NCBI GenBank assembly: GCA_016808115.1
Contig: JAEQBH010001502.1
Coordinates: 726,103-790,102 of the forward strand
Direction of reading: 5' to 3'
DNA: 64,000 bases
DNA from: Tetrastigma voinierianum
Lineage: Eukaryota; Streptophyta; Magnoliopsida; Vitales; Vitaceae
Made by a program: the position numbers and the translations under genes. The notes under the pieces are model-generated. The model searched no databases, was not told the origin of the DNA, and saw nothing but the letters and a program-made list of their open reading frames with translations. This document shows, one piece after another, positions 33,405-43,866 of this stretch (positions are counted from its first letter, which is position 1; each line of letters starts with the position of its first letter).

Positions 33405-33680
33405 TTGCTTACTATGCTTTGCTTTTCTTTAAAAGTTTCTAAAAACTTTTCTTAAATCTCTTACTTGCTTGCTTTACCTTGCCTTGCTTTAAAAGTTTAT
33501 AAAAACTTTTCATAAATCCCTTGCTTGCTTGCTTTAAAAGTTTATAAAACTTTTCATAAATCCCTTGCTTGCTTTACCTTGCCTTTCTTTAAAAGTTTAT
33601 AAAAACTTTTCTCAAATCTCTTGCTTTAAAAGTTTCTAAAACTTTTCTCAAATCTCTTGCTTTAAAAAGTTTCAAAACTT
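33405..33680. repeat. Tandem repeat of about 50-60 bases with an internal palindrome
   Basis: About five to six copies of CTTGCTTGCTTTACCTTGC followed by AAAAGTTTATAAAAACTTTT. The second word is a near-perfect palindrome. Confidence 0.75.
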
Positions 33681-33689
33681 TTTATAAAC

Positions 33690-33895
33690 GTGGGAGCTTG
33701 GGCTCAACCGCATGCTTTAAAATAAAACGGGAGCTTGGGCTTAACATTTGCTTTGAAAATAAAAGCAGAGCTGAGCTCGAAGCGTTTAACAAATCTGCGA
33801 GAACACGGACTCAGCCACTCGTTTGGAAATAAACGGGAACTGGGCTCAGCGTTGCTTAAAACAAACATGGGAACTGGGCTCGGCCAGGTGCACCA
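33690..33895. repeat. Tandem repeat of about 36 bases
   Basis: Five or six units carry CGGGAGCTTGGGCTCAACC or a variant, followed by TTGCTTTGAAAATAAA or a variant. They are degenerate towards 33890. Confidence 0.6.
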
Positions 33896-34159
33896 ATGGT
33901 TGATTTTTCAAACCGTATATCATTAACTTCTGAATCATCAACCCTTTGAGGCCTTTCACTTCAGCTGTACCCTGGTGAGCAAGGGCACGGGCATCGGCCC
34001 AGGTGTCGGTGGAAGGACACGGGTCCGCATCACCTAGGTGGAAGGGCACAGGCACCTTCACTCCACCTTTTCGGTAAATATGGTGGAGATTGACCTAAGT
34101 CATATGCCGTAATTTTGCGTGCAAAATCTAGCTAGCCAGCATGTAGGCTTTGTTTCGAA

Positions 34160-34400
34160 AAATATTCTCTTTGCTTGCTTGCTTGCTTGCTTACTTACTT
34201 AAAACATGGTTTAATAATTCAAAACCATTGTTTGCTTTAAATATGGTTTGATAATTCAAAACCATTTGCTTGCTCTTTGAATTATGGTTTTTCAACTCAA
34301 AACCATTTGCTTGCTTTCTTTTTAAAAGTATGGTTGAATGCATCCAAACCATTACTTGCTTTCTAAACTCATTTCTTGCTTTTCAAACATGGTTTACAAT
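34160..34400. repeat. Tandem repeat of about 50 bases with a second palindrome
   Basis: Units of TTGCTTGCTT plus ATGGTTTGATAATTCAAAAC-CAT, four or five copies. The ATGGTTT...AAACCAT part is self-complementary. Confidence 0.7.
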
Positions 34401-34572
34401 CAAAACCATTTAAATACCAAGATTAATAAACGATTTATAATATATCTGATAATATTTGAGAAAAATAGGTTTAGAACACTCACCTTTTCTGCTTACTAAA
34501 CTTGAGCACCCTTGAGTTATTATTGGTTCTTGTACCATGACATTGTGATAACTAATCGTCTTTTTCCATATT

Positions 34573-35410
34573 TATAGACAATGATTAGAGGAAGAAGAGT
34601 GGGCGATCGAGATCGAGACGGTACATGAGATCCTCTTCACCAGTGCAAGAGGACAGGGCTGGAGAGAGGGTGGCGTTACCTCCGAGGGTCATTCCGAAGA
34701 AGATGGACGTGCGATTGATCAAGGATTTCAAGGCACTTGTTCCCCCAGTGTTTCGGGGTGGTATCAACTTCCTTGAGGCTGAGCATTGGCTAAAGGAAGT
34801 GAAGAAGATTCTGGATGTCTTGGAAGTCCCTGAGGAGCGGAGAGTATCTTTAGCCTCCTTTATGTTGAGGGACGAGGCTGACAGTTGGTGGGATATGGTT
34901 AAGAGCACCCATGATGTGCCACACATGGGGTGGACTCGATTCGAGGTTTTCTGGCGAATATTTTCTGAGGGCCATGAGGGAGACGGAAGAGAGATCGGAA
35001 TTTGTGCCACTGCGAGGGGTATGGCGTAGCGGTGTGCCTCCCCGATTTACTGTTGCTCCGGGTATGCACAACATATGGTGGCAAGCGGGCATATGAGAGC
35101 CAAGCCGGTTTCAAGAGATCGAGGAATTTGAACAATTCGGGCTCGGGGTGGCTCCTTATGCTTCGCACCTGGTGAGTCGTGGCCACGAGCCTGATTATTG
35201 AGAGGGAAGCCGACTTGAGGTATAAAGGAAGAAAGCGAGAATTCTAGGTTTGGGAGCTTCGGGTTAAGGGATAAAGGGCTAAGCGCCCAAGGATGAAGCA
35301 GTCCTGACGGTTGCCCATACAACGAGGGCAAGCCGATGGGAGTACGGTTGGGGACATGGGGCCGGATGTTATGAGTGTGGTGCGACGGGACGCACTTGAG
35401 GAGGTGGTGC
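34573..35410 (+). pseudogene. Gag remnant (element C)
   Basis: A 134-codon frame beginning about 34625 has the Ty3 Gag core: FKALVPPVFRGGINFLEAEH, then WLKEVKKILDVLEVPEERRV and a SWWDMV/FEVFW-type end. After frameshifts, a CYECGATG-type zinc knuckle occurs near 35363-35405 (also readable as CDGTHLRRWCP in another frame). Gag packages the element's RNA. The frame is broken between the core and the knuckle. Confidence 0.85.
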
Positions 35411-35539
35411 CCTAGGATTACGACAAAACGCCCCCGGCCTCCTCGAGGGCGGTTTAGACCGATAAACCATTCGCGTGTTCGAGGAGGGCCTCAAGGGGAG
35501 GAGATCGAGAAAGGGAAGACTACATCTGCGCCGTGCGAG

Positions 35540-35730
35540 GTCTCGGAGCGAGTTTTCGCTATGGCGGCGAGGATCGAGGCCTGGTGTGCTGAGTGGAAGA
35601 TGGTTTTATGTTATAGCACTTGGGCACATGTGTTGTTTAATTCGGTGCATCCGGATTTCATTTATGTCTACTTAACTGCTTATTTTGGATTTAGAGATTA
35701 CGCTCTCTTGTCCTTTGTTTGTTGAGACAC
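35540..35730 (+). pseudogene. Aspartic protease remnant (element C)
   Basis: In a plus-strand frame, VFAMAARIEAW leads to LFNSVHPDF, which occupies the place of the retroviral-type protease motif LFDSGA/THSF. The catalytic Asp codon reads Asn here and the following Gly is lost, so the enzyme would be inactive even without the frameshifts. Confidence 0.6.
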
Positions 35731-36099
35731 TATGGGTGGGCGTGATGGAAGCTAAGTGGGGATGCGAGTGGTTGTGTGTTGAATGTTGGGGGGGATCTGA
35801 AGTCGTGATTGACTTAGTACTCCTACATATGACCAGTGTTTGTGATAGTGGGAATGGTTAGTTGCTTGACATCATGCGATCCTAGGCGTTTTTCGAAGAA
35901 GGTGACCTTCCCGGATTGGTTGTGGTCGTGTGAAACACATGCGGATCGAGGGGGGTGGTCAGGCTCGGCCCAGTTGATAGAGATGGAGAACAAGGGTTGG
36001 GAAAGAATGGGGGTCAGCACTTCCTTTTTACTATGCCGAGGGAGATTAAAGGAAGGTGGCGATGGATTGTATTCCACAAGTGTGTGATTTTGCTGACGT

Positions 36100-36810
36100 A
36101 TTTCCTGATGAGTTGCAGGATTACCTCCCCACCATAGAGATGGATTTCTCCATCGATTTATCCCGAGTACCGATCTATTTGTTAGCTCCATTCGGATGGC
36201 TCCGGTTGAGCTTAAGGAGTTGAACCACAGCTGCCGGGAATTCTGAGGTAAAGGGTTCATCAGGCCAGTACCTCGCCTTGGGGTGCTCGGTATTGCGTGA
36301 AAAGAAAGGCGGAACGCTACGATTTGTGTGTGTGGATGCAGGAAGTTGAATAGAGTAGCAATTGAAGAACAAATGCACCCGCCGCGCATTGAGGATTTGT
36401 TTGATCGGTTGAGCGAGACTGTTACTTCTCGAAAATTGATTTAAGATCTGGGTATCATCAGTTGAGAGTACGAGACTCAAACATCCCTAAGATTGCTTTT
36501 CGCACGAGGTATGGACACCGAGTTTGTTGTCATGCCTTTTGGATTGACTAATGCTCCAGCTGCCTTTATGGATCTGATGAATAGGATATATCGTCCGTAT
36601 TTGGATCAGTTTGTGGTAGTGTTTGTGGACGACATCCTGATATATTCCAAGGGTCGAGCCGAGCATGAGCAACATTTACAGTTAGTATTCTGAGTGTGAG
36701 AGAGAATCGAGTTGTATGCAGTTGGAAAAAGTGTGATTCTGATTCTGAAGTCCGAGTTCCTAGGGCACATGGTGTCTAAGGAAGGTATTCGGTGGATCAG
36801 GCAAGGTTGA
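36100..36810 (+). pseudogene. Reverse transcriptase remnant (element C)
   Basis: The start of the domain is readable near 36160-36350 in shifting frames (DLSRVPIYLLAPF, then RFVCVDAGS). A 66-codon frame at 36493-36693 contains FVVMPFGLTNAPAAF, RPYLDQFVVV and FVDDILIYSKG, the catalytic Asp-Asp box. Stops occur on both sides. Confidence 0.85.
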
Positions 36811-36949
36811 GGTCGTGATGCGGTGGGGCTTGACCAAGAGTGTCTTTGAGATCGCTAGCTTTCTTGGGTTGGTGGCGAAAGTTTATTACCGTCGGTTTGT
36901 GAGGCTTCTCTACGGGTTGCATGTCCCATGACTAGGCGACCTGTGAGGA

Positions 36950-37440
36950 GTGAGCTTTAATTTGGAATGACAAGTGTGAGGAGTCCTTCCAAGAGCTGAA
37001 AAAGAGATTGACTACAACACCGGTGTTGATTACTCCGGTGAGTGGGGAAAAGTACACGGTTTTCTGTGATGCCTCGAGAGTTGGCAAGGGTGTGTACTTA
37101 TCAAAAAGATTGATGGTTGCCATATGCCTCTAGGCAATTGAAGAAACATGAAGAAATTACCCCACACATGATTTAGAAGCTGCTTTGCGGTGGTGTTTAC
37201 TTACTAAGTTTTGGAGCACTACGTATGGTGAAAGTTTGGAGGTAATTCTCAGGCCTGAGAGTTTGAAATATATCTTTACTCGAGAGAGATTTGGATACCG
37301 GATGGAAGATGGATGGAACATGAGGATTTGACTTTTTCTTTCTTGATACCATCCCAGGAGTAAAGTAAATGTGGTTCTTTGATGCCTTGAGTAGAAAATC
37401 CAAGGAGCATCCTTTCGGGTTTGATGGCTTATAGTGGAAG
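36950..37440 (+). pseudogene. RNase H remnant (element C)
   Basis: In one frame near 36960-37090: CEESFQELKKRLTTTPVL, then a YTVFCDASR-type opening. An NYPTHDLE-type block follows near 37150 after frameshifts. The rest is badly degraded. Confidence 0.7.
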
Positions 37441-37549
37441 ATGTATGATTACATCGTGAGTTCCACGGAGTGCGGTAGGGGATGAGCTGGGCATGTTTTT
37501 ATCGTTGGTACTTCATTAAGCAGTTTTATTGAGAATCATCGAGGCTCGG

Positions 37550-38330
37550 AGAAGTGATAAGAAGCTTGAGAGCCTGCGGCTCGCAAGTGGTAGTTATTGA
37601 TGCACACGAAGGGTGGAGCATTCATGCAAATGGAGGAATGTTTCCTCAGCCAGTTATTTGTGCGGATGATGCACAGTTGAGAGAGGAGGTGATGAGGGAA
37701 GCTCTTCACTCTCGGTTCACAGTACATCCTGGGGAGACGAAGATGTACCATGACTTGAGGCACCAATTTTGGTGGCATGGGATGAAGAGAGACGTATCAA
37801 GTTTCGTCTCTAAGTGTTTGACGTGCCAACAAGTGAAAGTTGAGCACGAGGCCAGCGAGTACATTCACGGCCGTTACGATGTGAGAATGGAAATGGGATC
37901 ATGTGATGGACGCCATTGTTGGTTTCCCAAGACTCACCGGAGGTAAAGATGGTGTGTGGGTGAGTAGTTGATGAGGTGACTCGGCACATTTCATGTGATA
38001 AGGACCAGACTCTTGTTCTTACTTTGAAGCCCGAGTTGTATGTGAGGAGATTGTGAGGTTCGTGGTGTACCTCTCCATTGTCGGATAGGGACCCGAGTTT
38101 ACGTCCGGATTCTGGCGGTCTTTGCTGAAAGCTTTGGGAACATAATTGAGATTGAGTACAACATTTCACCACCGGTGTGTCCAGAGAGAGTGATTCGGTC
38201 TGGAATATGCTTAGAGCATGTGTGTTAGACTTCCGGGGGAGTTGGATGGAACATTTGCCTACGATTGAGTTTGCATTATATGCAGTTTCAGGCTTGATGT
38301 GGGATGGCACCATATGAAGCTCTTTATGGA
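37550..38330 (+). pseudogene. Integrase zinc module and core remnant (element C)
   Basis: The 130-codon frame at 37554-37946 holds the HHCC zinc module: SRFTVHPGETKMYHDLRHQF then WWHGMK and FVSKCLTCQQVK. It continues toward the catalytic core (WEWDHVMDAIVG-like in another frame). The DRDPSLRPDSGG-like block (SDRDPRF position) is near 38085-38115 and a LRACVLDF-like block is near 38210. Insertions and deletions break the frame. Confidence 0.8.
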
Positions 38331-38935
38331 AGGCCATGTAGATGCCTTTATGTCTTGGGTGAATCGGGAGAAATTTACTTTGATTAGTCGAGTTGAGTAC
38401 GAGGAAGCAGCCGAGAAGATAAAGGTGATACGTGATAGATTGTTGGCGGCCGCAAAGCGAAGCGAAAAGTCATGCGACCACGGGGAGGAGACCACTTAGA
38501 GTTTGGGTTGGGGACCATGTGTTTTTGCGAAGTGTCGCCTCGCAAAGTGTTTCGTTTTGTTAAAGGGAAGCGGCCCCTGGGTACATTGGTCCATTTGAGA
38601 TTCTCCCAAAGAGTTGGAGAGGTAACGGTTATCTCTTCGGCCCGCGATTTAGCAGTATACCACGACCGTATTCCGTCTCTTGTTGCGGAAGTATGAGCCG
38701 GATGTTTTAAGCACATACTAGATTGGCGAGGCCCCGAAATTACCAAGAATATGAAATATGAAGAGCGGCGAGGAAGATTCTAGATGTGCGAATCGTGTTC
38801 TTCGGAACAAAGTTATTCCTCTAGTAAAGGTGTTAGTAAGAACACCGTGGAGTGGAAGAAGCTACATGGGAACTTAGAGCGGATGTGAAGAGAGGTGCCG
38901 GAACTCTTCACGGTCGTCTGGTTTAATTTCGGGGG
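38331..38935 (+). pseudogene. Integrase C-terminal and chromodomain-like tail (element C)
   Basis: The plus frame at 38299-38499 shows IKVIRDRLLAAAKRSEK, the typical 'RLKTAQSRQKSYAD' place. A further frame at 38472-38696 has a VSPRKVFRFVKGKRPLGTLV run at the GPY/F module. The tail near 38830-38930 (VLVRTPWSGRSYMGTQSGC-like, degraded) is where the chromodomain of this lineage ends. Confidence 0.6.
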
Positions 38936-38948
38936 ACGAAATTCGCTA

Positions 38949-38959
38949 AGGGGGAGGAA
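38949..38959 (+). other. Polypurine tract of element C
   Basis: AAGGGGGAGGA stands directly before TGTAACACC and follows the lead-in TTTCGGGGGACGAAATTCGC. Confidence 0.85.
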
Positions 38960-41400
38960 TGTAACACCGGAATTATTACGATAGTCAAATATTATTTTCG
39001 TAAAGCGATAGACAGGGTTTAATACTAGAGCCAAGGGTAAATTGGTAAATTTACCACTTGAGGACCCTTGGGTCATTAATAAGAAAGTCTAGTGGTCAAT
39101 GTATAAGATTGGGAATGTGATATGCAAATAGAAAGAGTTAATGGCTTAAATTGCTATTAGTGAAACTTTAAAGTAAAAAAAAAAATGGGTATAAAACTAA
39201 AACTAGTCTAGAAAAAGGGATAGATTCTCATTTTGCTCAAATAGGATTAGGGCAAAAATGTGAAGAAAGGAAGGAGAAAGGAAGAAAGAAAGAAGAAGAG
39301 AAGAAGGAGAAGGAAAGAGGAAAGATTGAGCGAAAAGGTAAAGGGTTTTTGGTTTTGATTCTTGTAAAATGGTTCTTTTTCTAGGGGTTTGGTTGGGAAC
39401 TTCTCCTAACCCTAGATTTGAGATATGGGGTGATAAAACCCTAATCCTTGGGTATTTATGTAAGGATTTGAGGATTTTTGTATAGAGGGTATGATTCATA
39501 GATTTCTCTCTCTCTTTTTTGAAAGCTAGGGTTTCATCCTAACCTTAGATTGGTTGAGTGATGGGTTAGCCAAAACCCACAGTTCTTCATTTAAGATGTG
39601 TTTTTGGAAGATGTTTTGGGTTGAATAGAGTGGCTTTGATGTGTTTTTGAGTGTTGGGGTTGATTGGGTTGGAAACTTATGGAAAAAGTGGGGAAAATCA
39701 TAAATTGTAGGCATTTTCGAGGGCTGGATTTTCTGTTTTGACCAGTGTTAGTATTTTGGCCATAACTTGCTCATTTCTTATCCGATTTAGGTATTGATTC
39801 AGAGATTCTTTGTTTAAACTAGACTGGGGCACCAAACATCCCGAAATAGGTACCCTCAAATTCTGACTTCATGTGGCCCAAATTCACTCCAAGAGAGTAT
39901 GTTCGAAACAAAATTCTACTTGAGTTTTGATCATAGAATAGTCGGGTTGTTTAGGACATAACTTCGAGTTTAGGTGCTCAGGTTGGGTGATTCATTTGGA
40001 GGAGGTGCTTGCACCTTATCTTCAAATGAGTAATATGGAGATAGGAATACAAGAGGTGTTTTGTGTTGAGTGTGTGTTGTTGTGTAACCCCAATGAGGGG
40101 TGTTAAATGTTGATCTTTAGTAAGTGTAAGAGAGAGTGCGCTTGGGGATCAAGGTTTATGTTGGAAAGGTATAAGAATATATGTGAAATTCGAGTGGTGA
40201 TAAATTAATAGACCACTTGAGTAATTTTATGTGAGGGATTGTGAGAGGCTGAGGAATCTTATGACTTGTTATTTGCGAGATCCTTTGGAGTAGCCCTAGG
40301 GTTTTGACTTCCTTGGAAGACTTGCGGATTTTGAATCGAGGAAGGTAGGGATCTTATAACCTTCTCACAGCATGCTTTGTGGTTTTGATGTTGTGGGAAT
40401 TATGTACCATTAGTGCTTTGGTATGTGATTTTCTAGTGATATATAAATGTATATTTTTATATATATGGAAATCTTTGAATTAACTAGTACATGATGTTTT
40501 TAAATATCCATGTGGTTGAATGCTTTGTGAAATTGTTTTAAAGCATGACATGGGTATGAAACTGTGTGAGAGTCCGGATTGATGTAGTGGACACGGGACG
40601 ATGACTAGTCCCTGGGTTGTAGTCCCAGAAAGGTCACAGATATACGGGATGTGGGCATATCCCTGGGTGGTAAGTCAACAATTTGTCGTTATACGGGATG
40701 TGGGCATATCCACAGGTGGTAAGTCCAGCAATTTGTCGTTGTTGGGATGATCGGCTAGTCACGGGTGAAAGCTTCAAAGAGTCGCCGATAGTGAGATAGT
40801 GGTAGTATTGCATTCATGTGTTTCCATTATCAACCTATTGTTGTAAAATGCTCATGTTTTGAGATATCTTGAATTATGTATAAATTGAAATGTTTTTATG
40901 AGCATGGCTTGTTATGAGATTCACTGCGGGATTAATGGAACTCACCCCCATTATTTCCTCCACCTTAGATCTTTGATCACGAGACCGGTACAGCGTGACA
41001 TGGAAGTTGGACTGTAGGGTTTGAGGATTAGGAGTTTGTATGCCAACTTGGCTTGTTGGTGGTTGAGCATACATTTTGATGAAAATTTAGTGTTATGTGG
41101 ATATTCACACTATATTTGGACAGTTGGTATCTTTTGTGGATCATTGTATATTTGGCTTGTGTAGCCACTAGTTTTGGAACTTTGTGTAAATGTTATTTTG
41201 ATCAAGTGTAAGCGTATAGTTTTGGGTACATTGAGGAATTAACTTTGTACCGATATGTGTGTATGTTTGGAAGCGCGGGTAGTGTTTATTCGTTTCAATT
41301 GATTACTCCAAGTGAAGTTTAGACTCAAGTTGTGAAAAAAAAAAAAATAAGGTGGTAAAATAGTAACATAAATCACACCGGTGGAATTCGGGGTGTGACA
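38960..41400 (+). repeat. 3' LTR of element C (2.44 kb)
   Basis: It starts TGTAACACCGG and ends CGGGGTGTGACA, a short inverted terminal repeat. It contains a TATAAAA at 39190-39196, a GA-rich stretch at about 39262-39330, and two direct copies of a 50-base unit at 40642-40740 (GGGATGTGGGCATATCC...AATTTGTCGTT). Confidence 0.85.
39190..39196 (+). promoter_or_regulatory. Probable LTR TATA box (element C)
   Basis: TATAAAA about 230 bases into the LTR and about 70 bases before a GA-rich tract. Confidence 0.4.
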
Positions 41401-41475
41401 AAGTACTATTTAGCATTAAGCTAAAAAAAGTTCTATTCAGCATTAAGTAAAAAAAACAAACACCACCTAAATCAT
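41401..41475. mobile_element. MITE end truncated by element C
   Basis: CATTAAGCTAAAAAAAG and CAGCATTAAGTAAAAAAAAC resemble the ends of plant hAT-type MITEs, with the AGCATTAAG/CTTAATGCT word recurring. Only one end is present next to the LTR boundary. Confidence 0.45.
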
Positions 41476-41746
41476 CCTCTAATTGCATTCTTAGGCTTCT
41501 TGTGAAGAAAGCTTAGAGGTACCAGATCAAAAAGCCACCATAATAAAATTATTTACAGAGCAAAGCCACTTTACCGTTATCCTATCGAGACAAAAGGGAA
41601 GTGAGTAAGTCAAACTAATCCACACTTACAAACAGCAAATACTAGAAGTTTGAGACAGTTTTTTGGGCATGAAAGTGAGTGCCAAACGTAACTGATGTAT
41701 TTCATTAAGATTTGATTAGTAATGGGCAGTCAACAACCGGTATACC

Positions 41747-42680
41747 TGCCAATCATGTAAATTGATGATAACATTGTCCGGCTGCTTATCAACAGGCTGG
41801 AGCAGCTGTAGTTGTTGCGGAGAAGAAACCTCATAAAATGTTGCTAATCTTCTTCCTTCACTGTCAAAAAGTTTTTCCTCTTCAATGAAGAGTGGGTGTA
41901 TCAATGCAATCGCTGTTTGATTCTCAAAGAAAACATCAGAATCATACACTTCATGAATACTGTAGTATGGGCACAAGCAAACCTAAATACAGATATTAAC
42001 CAAGTCAAATCCACAAATGGGCATTGGCTATATTTCCATTTCGGCATGTTTTGTTCCACTGAAAATATCATGGGTTACTCTTAACATGCAAAGCAAATTC
42101 CGAAAACTCTTAAAATCGGCAGCACAAAATCTAATGTTCTTTCACTTCCGGGAAAACCCAATTCCACTATACCAAAAGCAAAACCTCTATACAACTACTT
42201 GGGGCCTAACCTTTTTAGCCATTAACTCTTCCACAGAGGCATAAAATGACAGTGAACATACAGTTCTGAACTATAAAGCAAGACTTAACCCACTTACAGG
42301 ACCATTCATTGGCGAGTTCTCGACGGTCAGGCGGGAAAATGAAAGTGTTCCATCCCTTCTCGACAGCTGCCTTGCTCTCCGTCCATATCCACACCACCTT
42401 GGGTTGGCGGTACCCGGCTGATGGAATCGAAGAAGGATTTGAAGAACACATTGTGAACCGAGAACTGAACTGCAATCGAAACCTTCTTGCCGCTATTATT
42501 ACTGCTACCGGTAATGGAATTGACGTCGAAATCAAAAAGACAATAATAAGCAAGTATGAATGAGAATGATGGGGAATGGAATTGGGAAGCAGGAAAGAGA
42601 AAGAACCAGGTTTGGAGGGAAGAAAGGCAGTTGTGATGTGGGATTCCAGCCAAGGAAGGAAATTTTACAACAGTATTCAT
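41747..42680 (-). pseudogene. 3-dehydroquinate synthase-like (DHQ synthase II type), first two exons only
   Basis: On the minus strand, exon 1 contains PKVVWIWTESKAAVEKGWNT then FIFPPDRRELANEWS and ends at 42298 before a consensus donor (GTAAGT). Exon 2 starts at 41912 after CAG with IALIHPLFIEEEKLFDSEG and continues FYEVSSPQQL and NVIINLHDWQ, ending at 41747 before GTATAC. The split codon across the intron gives NEWSSIALIHP, matching the plant chloroplast proteins annotated as 3-dehydroquinate synthase homologues. The N-terminus would be a transit peptide. An ATG at 42680 is in another frame and the nearest in-frame ATG is at 42451, so an early frameshift or assembly error is likely. No later exons are seen, and downstream lie a MITE fragment and element C. 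It is a truncated gene or one whose other exons lie outside the window. Confidence 0.85.
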
Positions 42681-42787
42681 CTCTTGCTCTGGTTTCTGTG
42701 TATTTCATGTCTCCTCTTTTCTGTGAAGAAAATCCGAATTAGCTGGCCAGGCATCGTTACAAATCCAATCTTTATATGAGGAACGGA

Positions 42788-43545
42788 ATGGGTGTGTCGA
42801 GGTCACGAGTCGATCTGGCCAGCTCGAAAGTGGCTGAATTTATAAACTCAAAGCTCAAATTCGACTCGAGCTCGATCGAGCTTTTTTTTAATTGTTTGGA
42901 ACTCGGCTCGAAAAATAGTCAAGCTACGCGAACTCGATTCAACAAAGCTCAAATCAATTAAAAAAACAATAAATAATTATACTCGAACTCATAATCACAT
43001 AAAGTTGCACGAGAGTTGTAACGTGGTTCGGCCAATCATGCCTATATTCACGAATGAGAGAATATTTCCACTATTCTTTAAAACATAATACAAGATTGAA
43101 GTATCAAAATATTCCAATGACTCGGAAAAATCATAAATTCACAAAACTCTACGATGCTCATAATACTGAAAAAATGCCTTACAAAACTCTCAATTTCTTA
43201 AACTCTTACATCGCTGCACACACAGAATAGTCTTTATAAACTCATATATCTCATATGTTTTTCCCCTCATGACCAAAAATATTTATAGAGATATTCTTAA
43301 AATCTTTCCTTATTCGATAAAAAAAACATAATATTACAATAATATAACAACTTGAAATTATCCTATATAATATTCTTTATAAAAATGAATTAATACAAAT
43401 TAGAAATTTAATACATATTCTAACAATTTTTTAAATTCTTAAATGTATGTTTTAAAAATAATGTCAAAATTAATGTTTATTGTTGTCATCAAAATTGTAG
43501 TTGGTGATTACGGTTTAGAATTTTTTAAAACAATTAAAGCGTGGC
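42788..43545. repeat. Dispersed repeat, copy 2 (pair with 26514-27283)
   Basis: Same orientation and order as copy 1 (AAACTCAAAGCTCAAATTCG, GATCGAGCTTTTTTTT, GTGGTTCGGCCAATCATGC). Both copies lie close upstream of LTR material: a solo LTR after copy 1 and element D after copy 2. Confidence 0.8.
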
Positions 43546-43861
43546 TGCTACGGGTTTTAATGACATGCCAAAACATTAGTTTGGCATTATTTAATTTTAA
43601 ATAAAAAAATTGTTTTGGGACATTGCGGATTTTGGAAGGGCTTTGGACCGCATTTTCATGCGTCCCATGATGAGTGAGACTTGCTTTTTATTTTTATTTC
43701 TTTGAAAAAAACCATTTTTTTTTAAAAGATGGTTTTTTGGAGTCGCCACTTATTTTTGTAAATTTTTTAAAAGGAAAATAAAATAAGAAATAAAACCCTA
43801 GTGTGACTCCTTATTTAGGAAAAGACGTGTCCACGAAAAACTAAGTCCAAATTCGGAGGTC
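43546..43861. other. Noncoding DNA with Ogre/Tat leader-like words
   Basis: GGAGTCGCCACTTATTTTTG and AACCCTAGTGTGACTCC resemble sequence I associate with leaders of Tat/Ogre elements. This may be a relic of an older element into which element D inserted. Confidence 0.35.
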
Positions 43862-43866
43862 ATGTT
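43862..43866. repeat. Left target-site duplication ATGTT of element D
   Basis: ATGTT precedes the LTR start TGTGGGTACC and recurs at 55426-55430 after the 3' LTR end CTACA. Confidence 0.7.

Larger units (their letters stand above)
32881..34560. repeat. LTR-like or leader DNA with palindromic tandem repeats
   Basis: A noncoding stretch directly before the gag frame of element C. It holds three tandem-repeat blocks, listed next. It lies where the 5' LTR of element C should be, but I see no similarity to the 3' LTR at 38960-41400. Confidence 0.5.
34561..41400 (+). mobile_element. Ty3/gypsy chromodomain retrotransposon (element C), 3' LTR only
   Basis: Remnants appear in order: gag with a CCHC knuckle, protease, reverse transcriptase, RNase H, integrase with an HHCC zinc module and a chromodomain-like tail. 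A polypurine tract and a 2.44-kb 3' LTR with TGTAACACC...GGTGTGACA ends follow. No matching 5' LTR precedes gag in the window. Frames are interrupted many times. Beyond its 3' end lies the remnant of a MITE (41401-41475) and then a 3-dehydroquinate synthase-like gene. Confidence 0.85.

Noticed and set aside
35823..36389. A 188-codon minus-strand open frame, the longest in the window
   Set aside because: It lies antisense over the protease/reverse transcriptase part of element C and shows no family resemblance. The sense strand explains the sequence.
37810..38337. A 175-codon minus-strand open frame
   Set aside because: Antisense shadow of the integrase of element C. The zinc module and core are on the plus strand.
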